Below are positions 49,476 through 58,977 of a stretch of DNA of 64,000 nucleotides, in pieces. The DNA is from Planctomycetia bacterium. Its GTDB lineage: Bacteria > Planctomycetota > Planctomycetia > Pirellulales > UBA1268. Where the stretch lies: positions 1 to 64,000 of the forward strand of contig JAIOPD010000120.1 of NCBI GenBank assembly GCA_021414115.1, in the 5' to 3' direction. Each line of letters starts with the position of its first letter. Position 1 is the first letter of the stretch. Below the pieces are notes generated by a model. It saw only the letters and a program-made list of their open reading frames with translations, made no database searches and was not told the DNA's origin. Both the position numbers and the translations under genes were made by a program.

Positions 49476-51305
49476 ATGTCTGAATCACAGATGAAAGAGA
49501 ATGCAGCGGCGGTCAGGAAGCTACTGGGCACCACCGCCAAGCTCGCCCAGAAACAGGCGGCTCTTGCGGCGCTCAACAACGTCACGCTGCCCAAGATCTA
49601 CCATGCGATCGGCAAGAAGATCTTCGGGATCGAAAAACTGCCACCCGAGCTCTCGTCACACCGTGAAAAGATCCGGGGCTTGGAGGCCCGCATTGCCGCA
49701 AGGCCCCCGGAACCAACAGCTCCACCGGCCGAAGGATTCGCAGCGAAAGCCAAGCACCTTGCTCAGCAGGCAGCGCAGAAGGCTTCCAAAGCCTCAGCCG
49801 ACGCTGCCGCCTCGATGCAGATTCAGGCAGCCTACGTAACGCTCGGGAGAGAGGCCGTCGAGCGTTACGGGGAAAAGGCGGTGCCCAAGGATCTTATTGC
49901 AGGCCTCTCAGAGGCACGCCAGTCGCGTGAGGCCTTGGAAAAGGAAATTGCCGTCCTCAAGGAGGCGTCCAAATTCGGAATCCTCACCCCCATGCGAGCA
50001 CTTATAGGCACACTGACACTCGCGGCCCTGCTGCTCGTATACGTCTTCGTGTTTCGAGGGGGCAGCAGCAACAAGCAAATCTATAAGGAGTTTGCGAGAA
50101 CACCGACGTCGGGTGCTGGCGATAGCCGGAAGGCAATCGCCGATTCACGTTCAGCGTCCTCTGGGCAAGGGTCAGCACAGTCCGGGGTAGCAGCGATCTC
50201 CTCTGGATCGCCGCATCTGGCTGTGGAAGCACTGCTTGGCGAGACGTCACAGCACTACCTCGAAAATGGATTCAAGGGCATAACCCTTGGCGAGTCCTTT
50301 GAGCAAGTAAATGCCCGCACGCCGCTCACACAGACAGCGCCCGGCGAGCCCTTCCGCTACGTCACGAGCAACGGAGAGAGCTTCTGTTTCACGGAGGACA
50401 ACAGATTGGTGTGTTTCTCGCGATCGTACGAAGGCGGCGAGGAAGACTATCTCGGCAAATTGAAGGAACTGTTTGGCACCACAGACAAACCAATCCTTGA
50501 GCGCGAGGATGTGCGGTATCGTTCGGCAGGGCGAAGGACCTACGTCCGCTACACATTCCCCCAGACGCTCGTGCTTCTCGAGTTTGCAGGCGCTGTAAAT
50601 CTCACGGGCGGATTAGCCCGCAAGAGGGAAGCCACGCACGTCGTGTTTCTTGACCGCAACTGGGCTGAGGATGTGCTCTCGCGATTATCTACAGCTCAGC
50701 AAACGTGTATCGACTGGGCCAAGAAGGCATCACTGCAGGTAGGGGCAGGAAAGATCGACGCCTCAGAATTGGGTGATCTAGGCGGCGTTAGAGTTCATGT
50801 GTGGGATGGCAATCGGCCGGGGCTTTCGATTGTTGATCTTGCAACCGAAGCGAAACTAAAAGCGCAGAGAGGAGGAGACCAAGCGAAGGACCAAGAAGAC
50901 TTGAGTGGTCAGCCAATCGGCACATGCGGGAGAGCTGCGCTCGCAAGGTCGCTGCCGGCTGAAGTGTTTTTCAACATGGAACGATACGAAGGTGCCCAAG
51001 TTCCTGTCTTTCTTCGCGCGGCGGCTGCTGAAAACAATGAGGATGGGAAGAAGTTTTACGCCTCACGCAGCGCCCCATTGCTCAGGCTTCTGGCAGGTGA
51101 GCTTCGGTGCTTGCAAATGCAGCAGATGTTTCCTCCCAAGACCGACGAGATTCGTTTCATGCAACGGGAGAGGGCTGGGATGACGATGGGCAGCGGCTGG
51201 TACGAGTGGAATCACGAGGACGAGACCGGTGGCTCATGGACGGTACGAAGCGGCACGGTCGACGACGCAATTCAGTTGGAATTCTTGGGAAACCGCAGCC
51301 TATAG
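49476..51305 (+). CDS. Hypothetical membrane protein, Ala-rich coiled coil plus central TM
   Basis: 609 aa; TM ALIGTLTLAALLLVYVFVF; follows the kinase gene. Confidence 0.6.
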   Translation: MSESQMKENAAAVRKLLGTTAKLAQKQAALAALNNVTLPKIYHAIGKKIFGIEKLPPELSSHREKIRGLEARIAARPPEPTAPPAEGFAAKAKHLAQQAAQKASKASADAAASMQIQAAYVTLGREAVERYGEKAVPKDLIAGLSEARQSREALEKEIAVLKEASKFGILTPMRALIGTLTLAALLLVYVFVFRGGSSNKQIYKEFARTPTSGAGDSRKAIADSRSASSGQGSAQSGVAAISSGSPHLAVEALLGETSQHYLENGFKGITLGESFEQVNARTPLTQTAPGEPFRYVTSNGESFCFTEDNRLVCFSRSYEGGEEDYLGKLKELFGTTDKPILEREDVRYRSAGRRTYVRYTFPQTLVLLEFAGAVNLTGGLARKREATHVVFLDRNWAEDVLSRLSTAQQTCIDWAKKASLQVGAGKIDASELGDLGGVRVHVWDGNRPGLSIVDLATEAKLKAQRGGDQAKDQEDLSGQPIGTCGRAALARSLPAEVFFNMERYEGAQVPVFLRAAAAENNEDGKKFYASRSAPLLRLLAGELRCLQMQQMFPPKTDEIRFMQRERAGMTMGSGWYEWNHEDETGGSWTVRSGTVDDAIQLEFLGNRSL

Positions 51306-51406
51306 GAACCGGGAGATGCGTCGTTCTTACATGCTGATCCAGCGTGCTGATACCTAGAAAAAAGCGGCCGTGGTTTTTTGCCCCGGCCGCTCTTTCCTCC
51401 AGCCCA

Positions 51407-52261
51407 TCACCCCCCCCACGCCCGGCACGCAGCCCGATAGCCGCATGACGAGCACGACATGACAGACGGCGCCGGATAGAACTGCCCGCCTTCGATCGCC
51501 CGCCAGACCCGGCCCAACCCCGCCAAAGTGCGTTTCACGGCGGCTGGCTCGACCTCACGGACATGCTCCTCGACGACTGGCTCCTTGGTCTTCGTGAGCA
51601 CCAAGAACCGGGTCGCGATCTTCTTCCCCGGGCTGATCTCGCTGGCCAACTGCGCGTACAGCAACAACTGCTCACCTGAATCCTCGACCTGCTCCTGACT
51701 CCATTTGCCACGTGAAGTCTTGATGTCGGTCACCACCAGCGTGTCGCCATCCTCGGTCAGCAGATCGACCCTCCCGTACAGGTCCGGCACACCCTCGACC
51801 AGCATGCCCCGGATCTCCTCCTCGACGCCCAGCACCCGCCCATGAACGCTCGCCGCAGGGCTACTCAGGAACGCCGTGAGCATCCGTGCGGCCAGAGCAT
51901 CCAGCGAGGCCCGTGTCTCTGTGCTGCCGAACTGGATCGCGTCCGGGTCGTGCGGCAGCCATGCGGAGCGATAGGCGAACAGCAGTGCATCGAGGTCGGG
52001 CTTGGGATCGCCGGACAGAATCGCTTGGTAGTGGTGCTCGACGGCCGCGTGAATACCGGTGCCGAATACCAACGCCGCCGACACGCTCTCCTCGGGCAGG
52101 CCATCGACGTACCGGAACTTGTATTTCAGCGGGCAGGTTCGGAACATGCTGATGGCCGACCACGAGATGTAATCCCTGCCTGTGATCTTCCGGGCGACCT
52201 CATTGGCGGGGTTGGTGTTGGCGGGCGTGAGCACCGGCAGCAGGTCAGCGCCGGCGATCAT
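51407..52261 (-). CDS. PD-(D/E)XK nuclease, RecB/Cas4-like
   Basis: SWSAISMFRTCPLKYKFRYVDGLPE, VFGTGIHAAVEHHY, LVVTDIKTSRGKWSQEQ, CSSCGYRAACRAW. Confidence 0.9.
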   Translation of the reverse strand: MIAGADLLPVLTPANTNPANEVARKITGRDYISWSAISMFRTCPLKYKFRYVDGLPEESVSAALVFGTGIHAAVEHHYQAILSGDPKPDLDALLFAYRSAWLPHDPDAIQFGSTETRASLDALAARMLTAFLSSPAASVHGRVLGVEEEIRGMLVEGVPDLYGRVDLLTEDGDTLVVTDIKTSRGKWSQEQVEDSGEQLLLYAQLASEISPGKKIATRFLVLTKTKEPVVEEHVREVEPAAVKRTLAGLGRVWRAIEGGQFYPAPSVMSCSSCGYRAACRAWGG

Positions 52262-52797
52262 CGAGCACCCCCAGTCGCCGCGTAGGCCCCGTTGCCGTTC
52301 GTGCTGGTGCTGGCGGTCGACTCGTCGCTCTTCAATTCGTCGATGAGGCTGCTGGCCTGCCGGATGCCGAGTTCGTCCGCCGTCTGGATGCCGAATCGCC
52401 CCCGCAGCAGCCCCACGAGGTCAATCTTCCGACGCGCGGTGATGGCCCGGAGAGCGCGAATCTGACTCACGGTGGCGGGACGGGAGCTGGGCTGGCTCGT
52501 GAACTGGGCCGGCTGGATGCGCGAAACCGTGGCGCCGCTGATGGCCGGGCTGGTACGGACCTCGATGACCTCCTGCGGCTGACTGAGTTCGCTCTCGGGT
52601 TTACTGGTCAGCCTCGCGATCTGTTCCTGCACGGCTTGCTCGCACGACTGGTAGGCCTTCTTTACGACGATCTGAAAGCCCTCGGTGTCGTTGAGGAGCG
52701 TGCTGTCGAGTTCTGCCTCGATAACGCAGGAGGCCGAGGCGCTTGAGAAATTGGGCAAGCCAACTTTCTTCGAGACGCCTGCATGGAGTTTCAACAT
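52258..52797 (-). CDS. Hypothetical protein coupled to the RecB/Cas4-like nuclease
   Basis: 179 aa; ATGA overlap with the downstream nuclease. Confidence 0.7.
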   Translation of the reverse strand: MLKLHAGVSKKVGLPNFSSASASCVIEAELDSTLLNDTEGFQIVVKKAYQSCEQAVQEQIARLTSKPESELSQPQEVIEVRTSPAISGATVSRIQPAQFTSQPSSRPATVSQIRALRAITARRKIDLVGLLRGRFGIQTADELGIRQASSLIDELKSDESTASTSTNGNGAYAATGGAR

Positions 52798-52879
52798 GGG
52801 ATGAAGTTCCTGTTCGGGGTTGGGGAGAGATCACGGCGGCGTTGATTTCACCGCCGCCATCAAATGCCCGTGATTCACT

Positions 52880-52895
52880 GATTTAGATGTTAAAA
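52880..52895. promoter_or_regulatory. 16-bp motif variant GATTTAGATGTTAAAA (site d)
   Basis: Two mismatches to site a; upstream of the 52797 (minus) start. Confidence 0.45.
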
Positions 52896-52898
52896 AGC

Positions 52899-52952
52899 GA
52901 CGGGCGTGGGTGCAGTGAGGCTTGGGCACCTCCACCACACTCCACGCCCGTC
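52899..52952 (-). terminator. Candidate intrinsic terminator downstream of the 52994 gene
   Basis: GACGGGCGTGG/CCACGCCCGTC 11-bp stem, followed on the minus strand by GCTTTTTAA. Confidence 0.55.
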
Positions 52953-52993
52953 ACTTGTTGGGATCGCGGGGAATCTTCGAGCCGGTCAGCAGG

Positions 52994-53269
52994 TCACGCC
53001 GCTCGGGCCACCTGCTTCTTCGTGCCGGCCGTGGGCTTCCGCCGGGCCTTCAGCGTGCTCGTGTAGAACGGCTCACGGCACCCAAAGCCGAGCGCGTCCC
53101 AATCGACCATGCCCGTCTCCGGGAGGTCGATCAGGTCGAGCATGCACTCGGGATCGATGTCAGAGCCAGACTCTTCGGGCCCGGTCAGCATGAAGCCACG
53201 ACGACGAATCTCGTGGGAGTCTTCGCCGGTCTTCTGGGCCACGGCGTCAAACAGGTCGATGTCAGACAT
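52994..53269 (-). CDS. Hypothetical protein
   Basis: Start MSDIDLFDAVAQKTGEDSHEIRRRGF. Confidence 0.6.
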   Translation of the reverse strand: MSDIDLFDAVAQKTGEDSHEIRRRGFMLTGPEESGSDIDPECMLDLIDLPETGMVDWDALGFGCREPFYTSTLKARRKPTAGTKKQVARAA

Positions 53270-53478
53270 ACAGACTTTCCTCCTAAGAAAAGAGATGGAA
53301 CACGGACAGGAAACACGCCCGGCAGCCAGATGGGCCGACGGGGATACGAGAACGGCTGCTTGGGAACACCCCAGCGCGGCCATGAGTTCAAATTACTTTT
53401 GCTACTCCGACCGGATGAGCCGGAGGCATCGATGGGCTATGCTGATAGCCAGTCGATCGTGCTATTGCTCGCTGAGAT

Positions 53479-53943
53479 TTGCCGATGCAGCCTTCCGCCA
53501 AGATTCCTGCGGTTCTCACCGGCGTGGCAGGCGAGTATTTCGTGGCTGCGGAGTTGTCGCGACGAGGCTACATCGCTTCGATCTCATTGCGCAACACGCG
53601 GGGCATCGACGTTCTGGCGACCAACCAAGACGGGTCGCGGTCAGTCACGATTCAGTGCAAGACGAGCCAGAAAAAACGGAAGGGCTGGTTGTTGAACGAC
53701 AAAAGCGAAGCCTTCGTCGCAGAGAACCACTTCTACGTGTTCGTTTTGCTGGGCAACGTGACGGACAGGCCCCGATACCACGTTGTTCCCAGTCAGGTTG
53801 TGGCGAAACGCGTGAAAGCCGGTCACCGCAAATGGCTCGACACGCCGGGAAAAGGCGGCCGCAAGCACGCAGACAATGCCATGCGCCTGTTCACGGATGG
53901 CGATGACGAGTTTTTAGAGCGTTGGGATTTGTTGGGGCTTTGA
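53479..53943 (+). CDS. Restriction-endonuclease-fold (PD-(D/E)XK-like) small protein
   Basis: GVAGEYFVAAELSRRGY...NTRGIDVLATNQDGSRSVTIQCKTSQK. Confidence 0.7.
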   Translation: MPMQPSAKIPAVLTGVAGEYFVAAELSRRGYIASISLRNTRGIDVLATNQDGSRSVTIQCKTSQKKRKGWLLNDKSEAFVAENHFYVFVLLGNVTDRPRYHVVPSQVVAKRVKAGHRKWLDTPGKGGRKHADNAMRLFTDGDDEFLERWDLLGL

Positions 53944-54027
53944 GGCGTACTGCAGCCACAGATGATCGCGTTTGTCCATTTACTGCTTGGCGTGATCTGC
54001 TCTTTTCATACGGAGGCTTGAGCGGGA

Positions 54028-54606
54028 ATGGCTGATCTAGAGTTGCACTTTGATGGACCGTACACATTCACGGCCGGAGACAGGTCGCTCTTTCATTCGT
54101 CGTGCGCTACTGCAGCGGGCGTCTATCTCTGGACGTTTCGGCAGCAGAATGACGGAGGCCACCTGATCCATTACGTTGGCGAAACTATCTCGTTCGCCAA
54201 GCGTCAGCGGGAACATCTGATCCACGTTCTGAGCCTCAACTATGGCATGTTCGACCCAGAAAAGGCGCAGCATGGCATCGCGGAGATTCTCTGGCCCGGT
54301 TTGTGGCGAAAGAAATCAGCAGATGGCCCAGCGGAATGCCTAGAGGCCTACGGCGCTTTGAACGAAGTTGTGAAGCGGTATGTTCAGGCTTTGAATGTGT
54401 TCTTCGCGCCAACAACCGTCGAGCCGCTCTTGAGAAAGCATGTCGAGGGATGTGTCGGGTGGAATCTCCGCATGCGGCATCCGGAACACAAGGTGCTCTA
54501 TCCGGACGACAACCACATAGGGACGAGCAAGGACAAGACGAACGGCTTTCTCCGCATCACGAGCGCAGAGCCGATCCGCGGCCTTGATGTGGAGATTGCC
54601 TACTGA
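54028..54606 (+). CDS. GIY-YIG-like domain protein
   Basis: AGVYLWTFRQQNDGGHLIHYVGETISFAKRQREHL. Confidence 0.6.
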   Translation: MADLELHFDGPYTFTAGDRSLFHSSCATAAGVYLWTFRQQNDGGHLIHYVGETISFAKRQREHLIHVLSLNYGMFDPEKAQHGIAEILWPGLWRKKSADGPAECLEAYGALNEVVKRYVQALNVFFAPTTVEPLLRKHVEGCVGWNLRMRHPEHKVLYPDDNHIGTSKDKTNGFLRITSAEPIRGLDVEIAY

Positions 54607-54850
54607 TAGTGCCTGTGCTGGCCAGCCACCCCCTCTCCGCCCCCAACGCCTCCGTCCGGCTCCTGAATGGCCCCAGCACCGGCCCGCCTGACGGCCCCAT
54701 GTCAGCGAACCAGTAGCCCTCAGCATCTGGCTCGACATGGCTTGCTCGGGTGATCTGCAACTTCCCAATCTCCCGCAGGTCCAACTCTTCTCCATAGATG
54801 CACCGGACATCACCGCCTGCATCCACGACCAACTCCATCTCGCTGGTCAT
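54557..54850 (-). CDS. Hypothetical protein
   Basis: Overlaps the start of 54847-55866; 3' end overlaps the opposite-strand gene by 50 bp. Confidence 0.55.
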   Translation of the reverse strand: MTSEMELVVDAGGDVRCIYGEELDLREIGKLQITRASHVEPDAEGYWFADMGPSGGPVLGPFRSRTEALGAERGWLASTGTISRQSPHQGRGSALRS

Positions 54851-55866
54851 GCGGCACCTCCAACATTCCCACGACGGAGAATGTTCCTGCGGGGCCGATC
54901 CACGAGCATTTCTCCGACGCTCGCCTGAATCTGCTCGAAGTCCCGGGCGACCATCTGCCGAAGCCTGTTGGAGTCCCTGAGCGTCTGCGGCTCGACGCCA
55001 TTGATCGTCTGCTGGGCCTGTTCGACGAGGGCATCCAGTTCCGGGCTAGACCGGATGTTCAACCGCCGGAACCGCTCGAAGAACTCCCGGAGGTTCTCGA
55101 CGGCTGAGTCACGAAATACTTTGGGCTGACCGTCGTGAAGGCCCGTGAGCCTTTCAGCCAGATGAGCCGTGAGTCGCTGGAGTTCCGTGGCGAAGGCTTG
55201 TTCAGCGAGTTCGACGGCATTCTCGAAGCGTTCACGCACCCGGGCTTGTTCCTGCTGGAAAACGTCGGGACTCAGGGCCACGAGATAATTCGGCGGCTCG
55301 ATCGGCACGACGCTCCACTCCATGTCGAACAGGCCGTCGAGCGTGGAGGGATAGTCGGCTTGGTTGAAGAGCGTGCCAAGGCGCCGCTGGGCTTCTGACT
55401 TGATCTGGTCGTATTGGCCGCTGAGTTCCCGGGCAGCCTCTTGGAGCCTCTCGCGGTACGTCTGCATGGTGGTCGCGAACAGGCCGAGGGAGTTCTGTGG
55501 AAGGAGCCGAATGCCTGCCTCGGGGAATGGCAGCGTGACCGTGCGCCAGTAGGAAGAAGCCTCTGAGCGAACGGCAGCCACGGCACGATAGGCGGGGTTC
55601 TTGGTGTCGAGGATGAGTTTGCTGGCCGAGAGCAGTTCCCGGTCGGCATGGAACGCTCGGGCTGCTGTTGTTCGCTGTTCGGGGGCCAAGGTCTTACGAA
55701 CCCCGAGCCACGTGAAGGCAAGTTTCACGGCGGCCATCGTTGTGCGGAGTCTGTTGGCGGCGTTTCTCTCCTGCTGCGTGACCGGCTGCTGGGATTCACG
55801 CTGTCGGCCGCGATGGGAAACCTGCTGGCCGGTGTCGTGGGAAGTGGTGGTGGTTGCTGTGGACAT
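54847..55866 (-). CDS. DUF3150-like protein
   Basis: 339 aa; YPSTLDGLFDMEWSVVPIEPPNYLVALSPDVFQQEQARVRERFENAVELAEQAF. Confidence 0.55.
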   Translation of the reverse strand: MSTATTTTSHDTGQQVSHRGRQRESQQPVTQQERNAANRLRTTMAAVKLAFTWLGVRKTLAPEQRTTAARAFHADRELLSASKLILDTKNPAYRAVAAVRSEASSYWRTVTLPFPEAGIRLLPQNSLGLFATTMQTYRERLQEAARELSGQYDQIKSEAQRRLGTLFNQADYPSTLDGLFDMEWSVVPIEPPNYLVALSPDVFQQEQARVRERFENAVELAEQAFATELQRLTAHLAERLTGLHDGQPKVFRDSAVENLREFFERFRRLNIRSSPELDALVEQAQQTINGVEPQTLRDSNRLRQMVARDFEQIQASVGEMLVDRPRRNILRRGNVGGAA

Positions 55867-55949
55867 GGGGTTCCTGTGGGTGAAAACATTTCGGTGCTAT
55901 AGGTTCTAGAGTTGCGGGGCGATCTGCATGCGAACAGGAAGGTTGTGAG

Positions 55950-56627
55950 ATGGGTGTTGAAGACGACTTCACAAATGCACTGATAGATGCTTACCGACGA
56001 AGTGGTGAAGAGACGGGCTACTGGGCGAGACGTTTTCTCGCCGCAGTCAGACGACACGGTGGGCTGTCCACCGCGAAGCGCATGCTCAAGCCCCGTACGG
56101 CGGGGCAGCGGGCGGGGCTGGACACTCTCTTGGAAGCAGGCCGCCCCGACCTGACAATCGAAGCGATCATCCTTCGGCCTGAATATCGTGGTCTTTTCAC
56201 GGAAGCCGAGTTAGCCACGGCAGAGCAACGACTCGGTGATTATGCCCGGCAGTCGGATAGGATCCGGAGTGAACGGGAGCGGCTCTATCCCGATGAATTG
56301 GAACCCGGTCTTCAGTACACCGAGGGCGCACGAAAGTCGGTGCGGGTTAACGCCGCCGAGCGAAATCCGCGTGCGCGGCGGGCATGTATAGCCAACCATG
56401 GCCATGCATGCAGCGTGTGCGGGCTAGACTTTGGCCAAAGATACGGCGAGGTGGGTGTCGGGTTCATTCACGTGCATCATGTGAAGCCGCTATCACTGAC
56501 TGACAGGGAATACACCGTTGACCCTGTGAATGATCTCCGACCTGTATGCCCAAATTGCCATGCGATGCTTCACCGTACTGAGCCGGTCCTGACGATTGAG
56601 CAACTACGCGAGCGGCTGAGAGACTGA
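55950..56627 (+). CDS. HNH endonuclease
   Basis: CSVCGLDFGQRYGEVGVGFIHVHHVKPLS...VNDLRPVCPNCHAMLH. Confidence 0.92.
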   Translation: MGVEDDFTNALIDAYRRSGEETGYWARRFLAAVRRHGGLSTAKRMLKPRTAGQRAGLDTLLEAGRPDLTIEAIILRPEYRGLFTEAELATAEQRLGDYARQSDRIRSERERLYPDELEPGLQYTEGARKSVRVNAAERNPRARRACIANHGHACSVCGLDFGQRYGEVGVGFIHVHHVKPLSLTDREYTVDPVNDLRPVCPNCHAMLHRTEPVLTIEQLRERLRD

Positions 56628-56650
56628 CACCACAACAACACACGCACGAT

Positions 56651-58201
56651 TCAATTCACCCCCGGCTCTCGAACCACTCTCCGCACCCGCCCGCCACTGC
56701 TTCCCTCCGTCCGCGAATACACCCCCCCCCGATCCGCCGACAGGCACCGACCGGAAGCCCACTGGCGTAGCCCCTCGATCTTGTCGCCCGCAGTGACAGC
56801 CACGGGTACGACGTTCTGAGCGGCCTGAACGAGCGGCACGTCCAGAAGACTTGCCAGCCTGCAGCACGACTTGATCTCGGCCCCGGTCCAGTTGGCGTCG
56901 TCCGGCCGGGCCTGCTTCGCGTCCAGCCCGTAGTGCCGCGCGTAGATGCCCCAGATCGCGTCCTTCTGGTCTCGGCCGGGTAAGTCCACGAAGAACACGC
57001 CGTCGAACCTCTCGGCCCTCGCGAATTCCGGTGGGAGTTTGCTGGCGTCGTTGCAGGTACCCACGAAGAAGACGTCGCTCTCGTGGTCGTTCAGCCATGT
57101 GAGCAGACTCCCGAACACCCGAGCAGTGACGCCGGAGTCTGTCTGGCCGGATGACGTAGCCCCGGCCAATGCCTTCTCGATCTCGTCGGCGAACAGCACG
57201 CACGGGGCCATCGCGTCAGCCAGTTTCAGTGCCGCCCGGACGTTGCTCTCCGACTGGCCAACGAGACTTCCCAGCAGCGCGCCGACATCGAGGACGACCG
57301 TGGGCCTGCCAGTCTCGTTGCCGAGGGCCTTCGCGAACTGGGACTTGCCGCAGCCGGGAGGAGAGAGCAGAAGGACGCCGCGAGGCCGATTGTTGATTGT
57401 GCCCTCACTCTGCCGCCTCATCGCCCGCAGGCAGAACGCCTTGAGGTTGTCGAGGCCGCCGAGCTGGTCGAAGGACTCAGGGCCGCGGTGGATCGAAACG
57501 AGGCCGCTTTTCTTTAGCTGCTGACCCTTCAGCTCCCAGAGCGTTTCGGCCTTGAGCGTGCCGTGCCTGACCAGCGACAGCGAGTAGGCATTCTCGGCCT
57601 CGCTGCGCGTCAGGCCTTTCGCGGCATCGATCACCCGGGGGAGTTCGTCGGGACTGGGAAGTTCACCGTCCTGTGTGGCAACTCCGCGGGCGATCTCTTC
57701 CAGCTGAGCATGGTCCGGTAATTCATGGTCGACGCACACGAAGAGTTTGGCGAGTTCCGCGGGTATCTGAGTCACGGGAGCCAGCACGACGATAAAGGCC
57801 CGGTTGTGCTTGCCCGCGATAGCCTGCCTCGCGATGGCTTGGATGAGTTCGACGCTGCCCATGAAGCGGTGCAGGTTTTCAAATAACATAATCGTCGTGC
57901 TGGACCCGTTAGCGAGCTGCGGCATGGCCCGGATGACAGCCAGTGGGTCTTGGGTTTCGGTGACGCCCGGGATCGCGATCTGTTCGATGGGGAACTGGAC
58001 CCCGGAGTCGCAGTTCCAGACTCCCACCCGCCAGTTCTCAGCGCGGCACAGGTCGGTGATTTCCCGGGTGGCTTCGTGGGGTTCGTGAGTTTGGACCCAG
58101 ATGCCGGTGAAGCAGGCTGAGATGAGTTCGTGGAGGCGGGAGGTGAGCGTGGGTTTGGAAGGAGGGGTGGGTGGTTGTCGAGTTGTGGTGGTCTTCGGCA
58201 T
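56651..58201 (-). CDS. Ycf46-like AAA+ ATPase
   Basis: GVLLLSPPGCGKSQFAKAL, CVLFADEIEKAL, FVGTCNDASKLPPEFARAERFD; degenerate N-terminal AAA-like half. Confidence 0.82.
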   Translation of the reverse strand: MPKTTTTRQPPTPPSKPTLTSRLHELISACFTGIWVQTHEPHEATREITDLCRAENWRVGVWNCDSGVQFPIEQIAIPGVTETQDPLAVIRAMPQLANGSSTTIMLFENLHRFMGSVELIQAIARQAIAGKHNRAFIVVLAPVTQIPAELAKLFVCVDHELPDHAQLEEIARGVATQDGELPSPDELPRVIDAAKGLTRSEAENAYSLSLVRHGTLKAETLWELKGQQLKKSGLVSIHRGPESFDQLGGLDNLKAFCLRAMRRQSEGTINNRPRGVLLLSPPGCGKSQFAKALGNETGRPTVVLDVGALLGSLVGQSESNVRAALKLADAMAPCVLFADEIEKALAGATSSGQTDSGVTARVFGSLLTWLNDHESDVFFVGTCNDASKLPPEFARAERFDGVFFVDLPGRDQKDAIWGIYARHYGLDAKQARPDDANWTGAEIKSCCRLASLLDVPLVQAAQNVVPVAVTAGDKIEGLRQWASGRCLSADRGGVYSRTEGSSGGRVRRVVREPGVN

Positions 58202-58279
58202 GGGAACCTACTGCAAGGGAAAGATGTGGTGCTGGTAGCCTGATGAAGACCTGCTGGCACTACGCAAGAGGACATCAGC

Positions 58280-58639
58280 ATGAAGCGAGACATGGACTTG
58301 GTGCGGGCCATATTGCTCGCCGTGGAATCGCATCAAGACGGTTATGCGCCGTCCGATCTAAAGGTCGACGGATACACGGAAGACCAAGTTGCCTATCACT
58401 GCTATCTCCTAGGCCAAAGCGGCTTGGTCGAGGCGATCGACACAGCTCATATGGGCTCTGCATCGCCTACCGCCTCAATCCGCACACTGACTTGGGCCGG
58501 CTACGATTTTCTTGAGGCTTCGCGTGAGCCGTCGATTTGGCAGCAGGCAAAGGAGGTTGTCGATCGTGTCGGAGGTGCCTCGCTGACGATTTGGACCGCA
58601 GTCCTCACGGACCTCGTGCGAAGGAACCTAGGGCTGTAA
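58280..58639 (+). CDS. DUF2513-like protein
   Basis: MKRDMDLVRAILLAVESHQDGYAPSDLKVDGYTEDQVAYHCYLLGQSGLVEA...LTWAGYDFLEASRE. Confidence 0.85.
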   Translation: MKRDMDLVRAILLAVESHQDGYAPSDLKVDGYTEDQVAYHCYLLGQSGLVEAIDTAHMGSASPTASIRTLTWAGYDFLEASREPSIWQQAKEVVDRVGGASLTIWTAVLTDLVRRNLGL

Positions 58640-58641
58640 CG

Positions 58642-58977
58642 TCACGACTCAGTTTGCCCCCGCCCCAGCATCCAGCTCTCGGGCTGAATCCTGCCGAGCC
58701 AGTCTTGGAGCGTTGGGATCCTGCCCAAGTCTTCGAGGACGTGCTGCTCGCCGATGAATCTCACCGGGAGAATCCTGCCGGTCGAGAGCACTGTTGTGTT
58801 CCCGAAGAACTCCTCCAGCAGGAAGATGCCCTCGGAATGGTGCCTCAAGGCCCGGTGCCGGAAGTCCGCCATGTGGCTCTTGGATGCGTCCAGAAAGTCA
58901 TGAAACCTCAGGTACTCCTCCGGGATGCCGCCGAACTTCTTGGCCGATGAGACAGCGTGGTGATAGGAGTGTGCCAT
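58642..58977 (-). CDS. Hypothetical protein (DUF6915-like by memory)
   Basis: MAHSYHHAVSSAKKFGGIPEEYLRFHDFLDASKSHMADFRHRALRHHSEGIFLLEEFFG; abuts the next gene. Confidence 0.6.
   Translation of the reverse strand: MAHSYHHAVSSAKKFGGIPEEYLRFHDFLDASKSHMADFRHRALRHHSEGIFLLEEFFGNTTVLSTGRILPVRFIGEQHVLEDLGRIPTLQDWLGRIQPESWMLGRGQTES

Noticed and set aside
51407-52261. Calling the RecB/Cas4-like nuclease a CRISPR Cas4
   Set aside because: No cas1/cas2 or array nearby; similar nucleases are common in phages and integrative elements.
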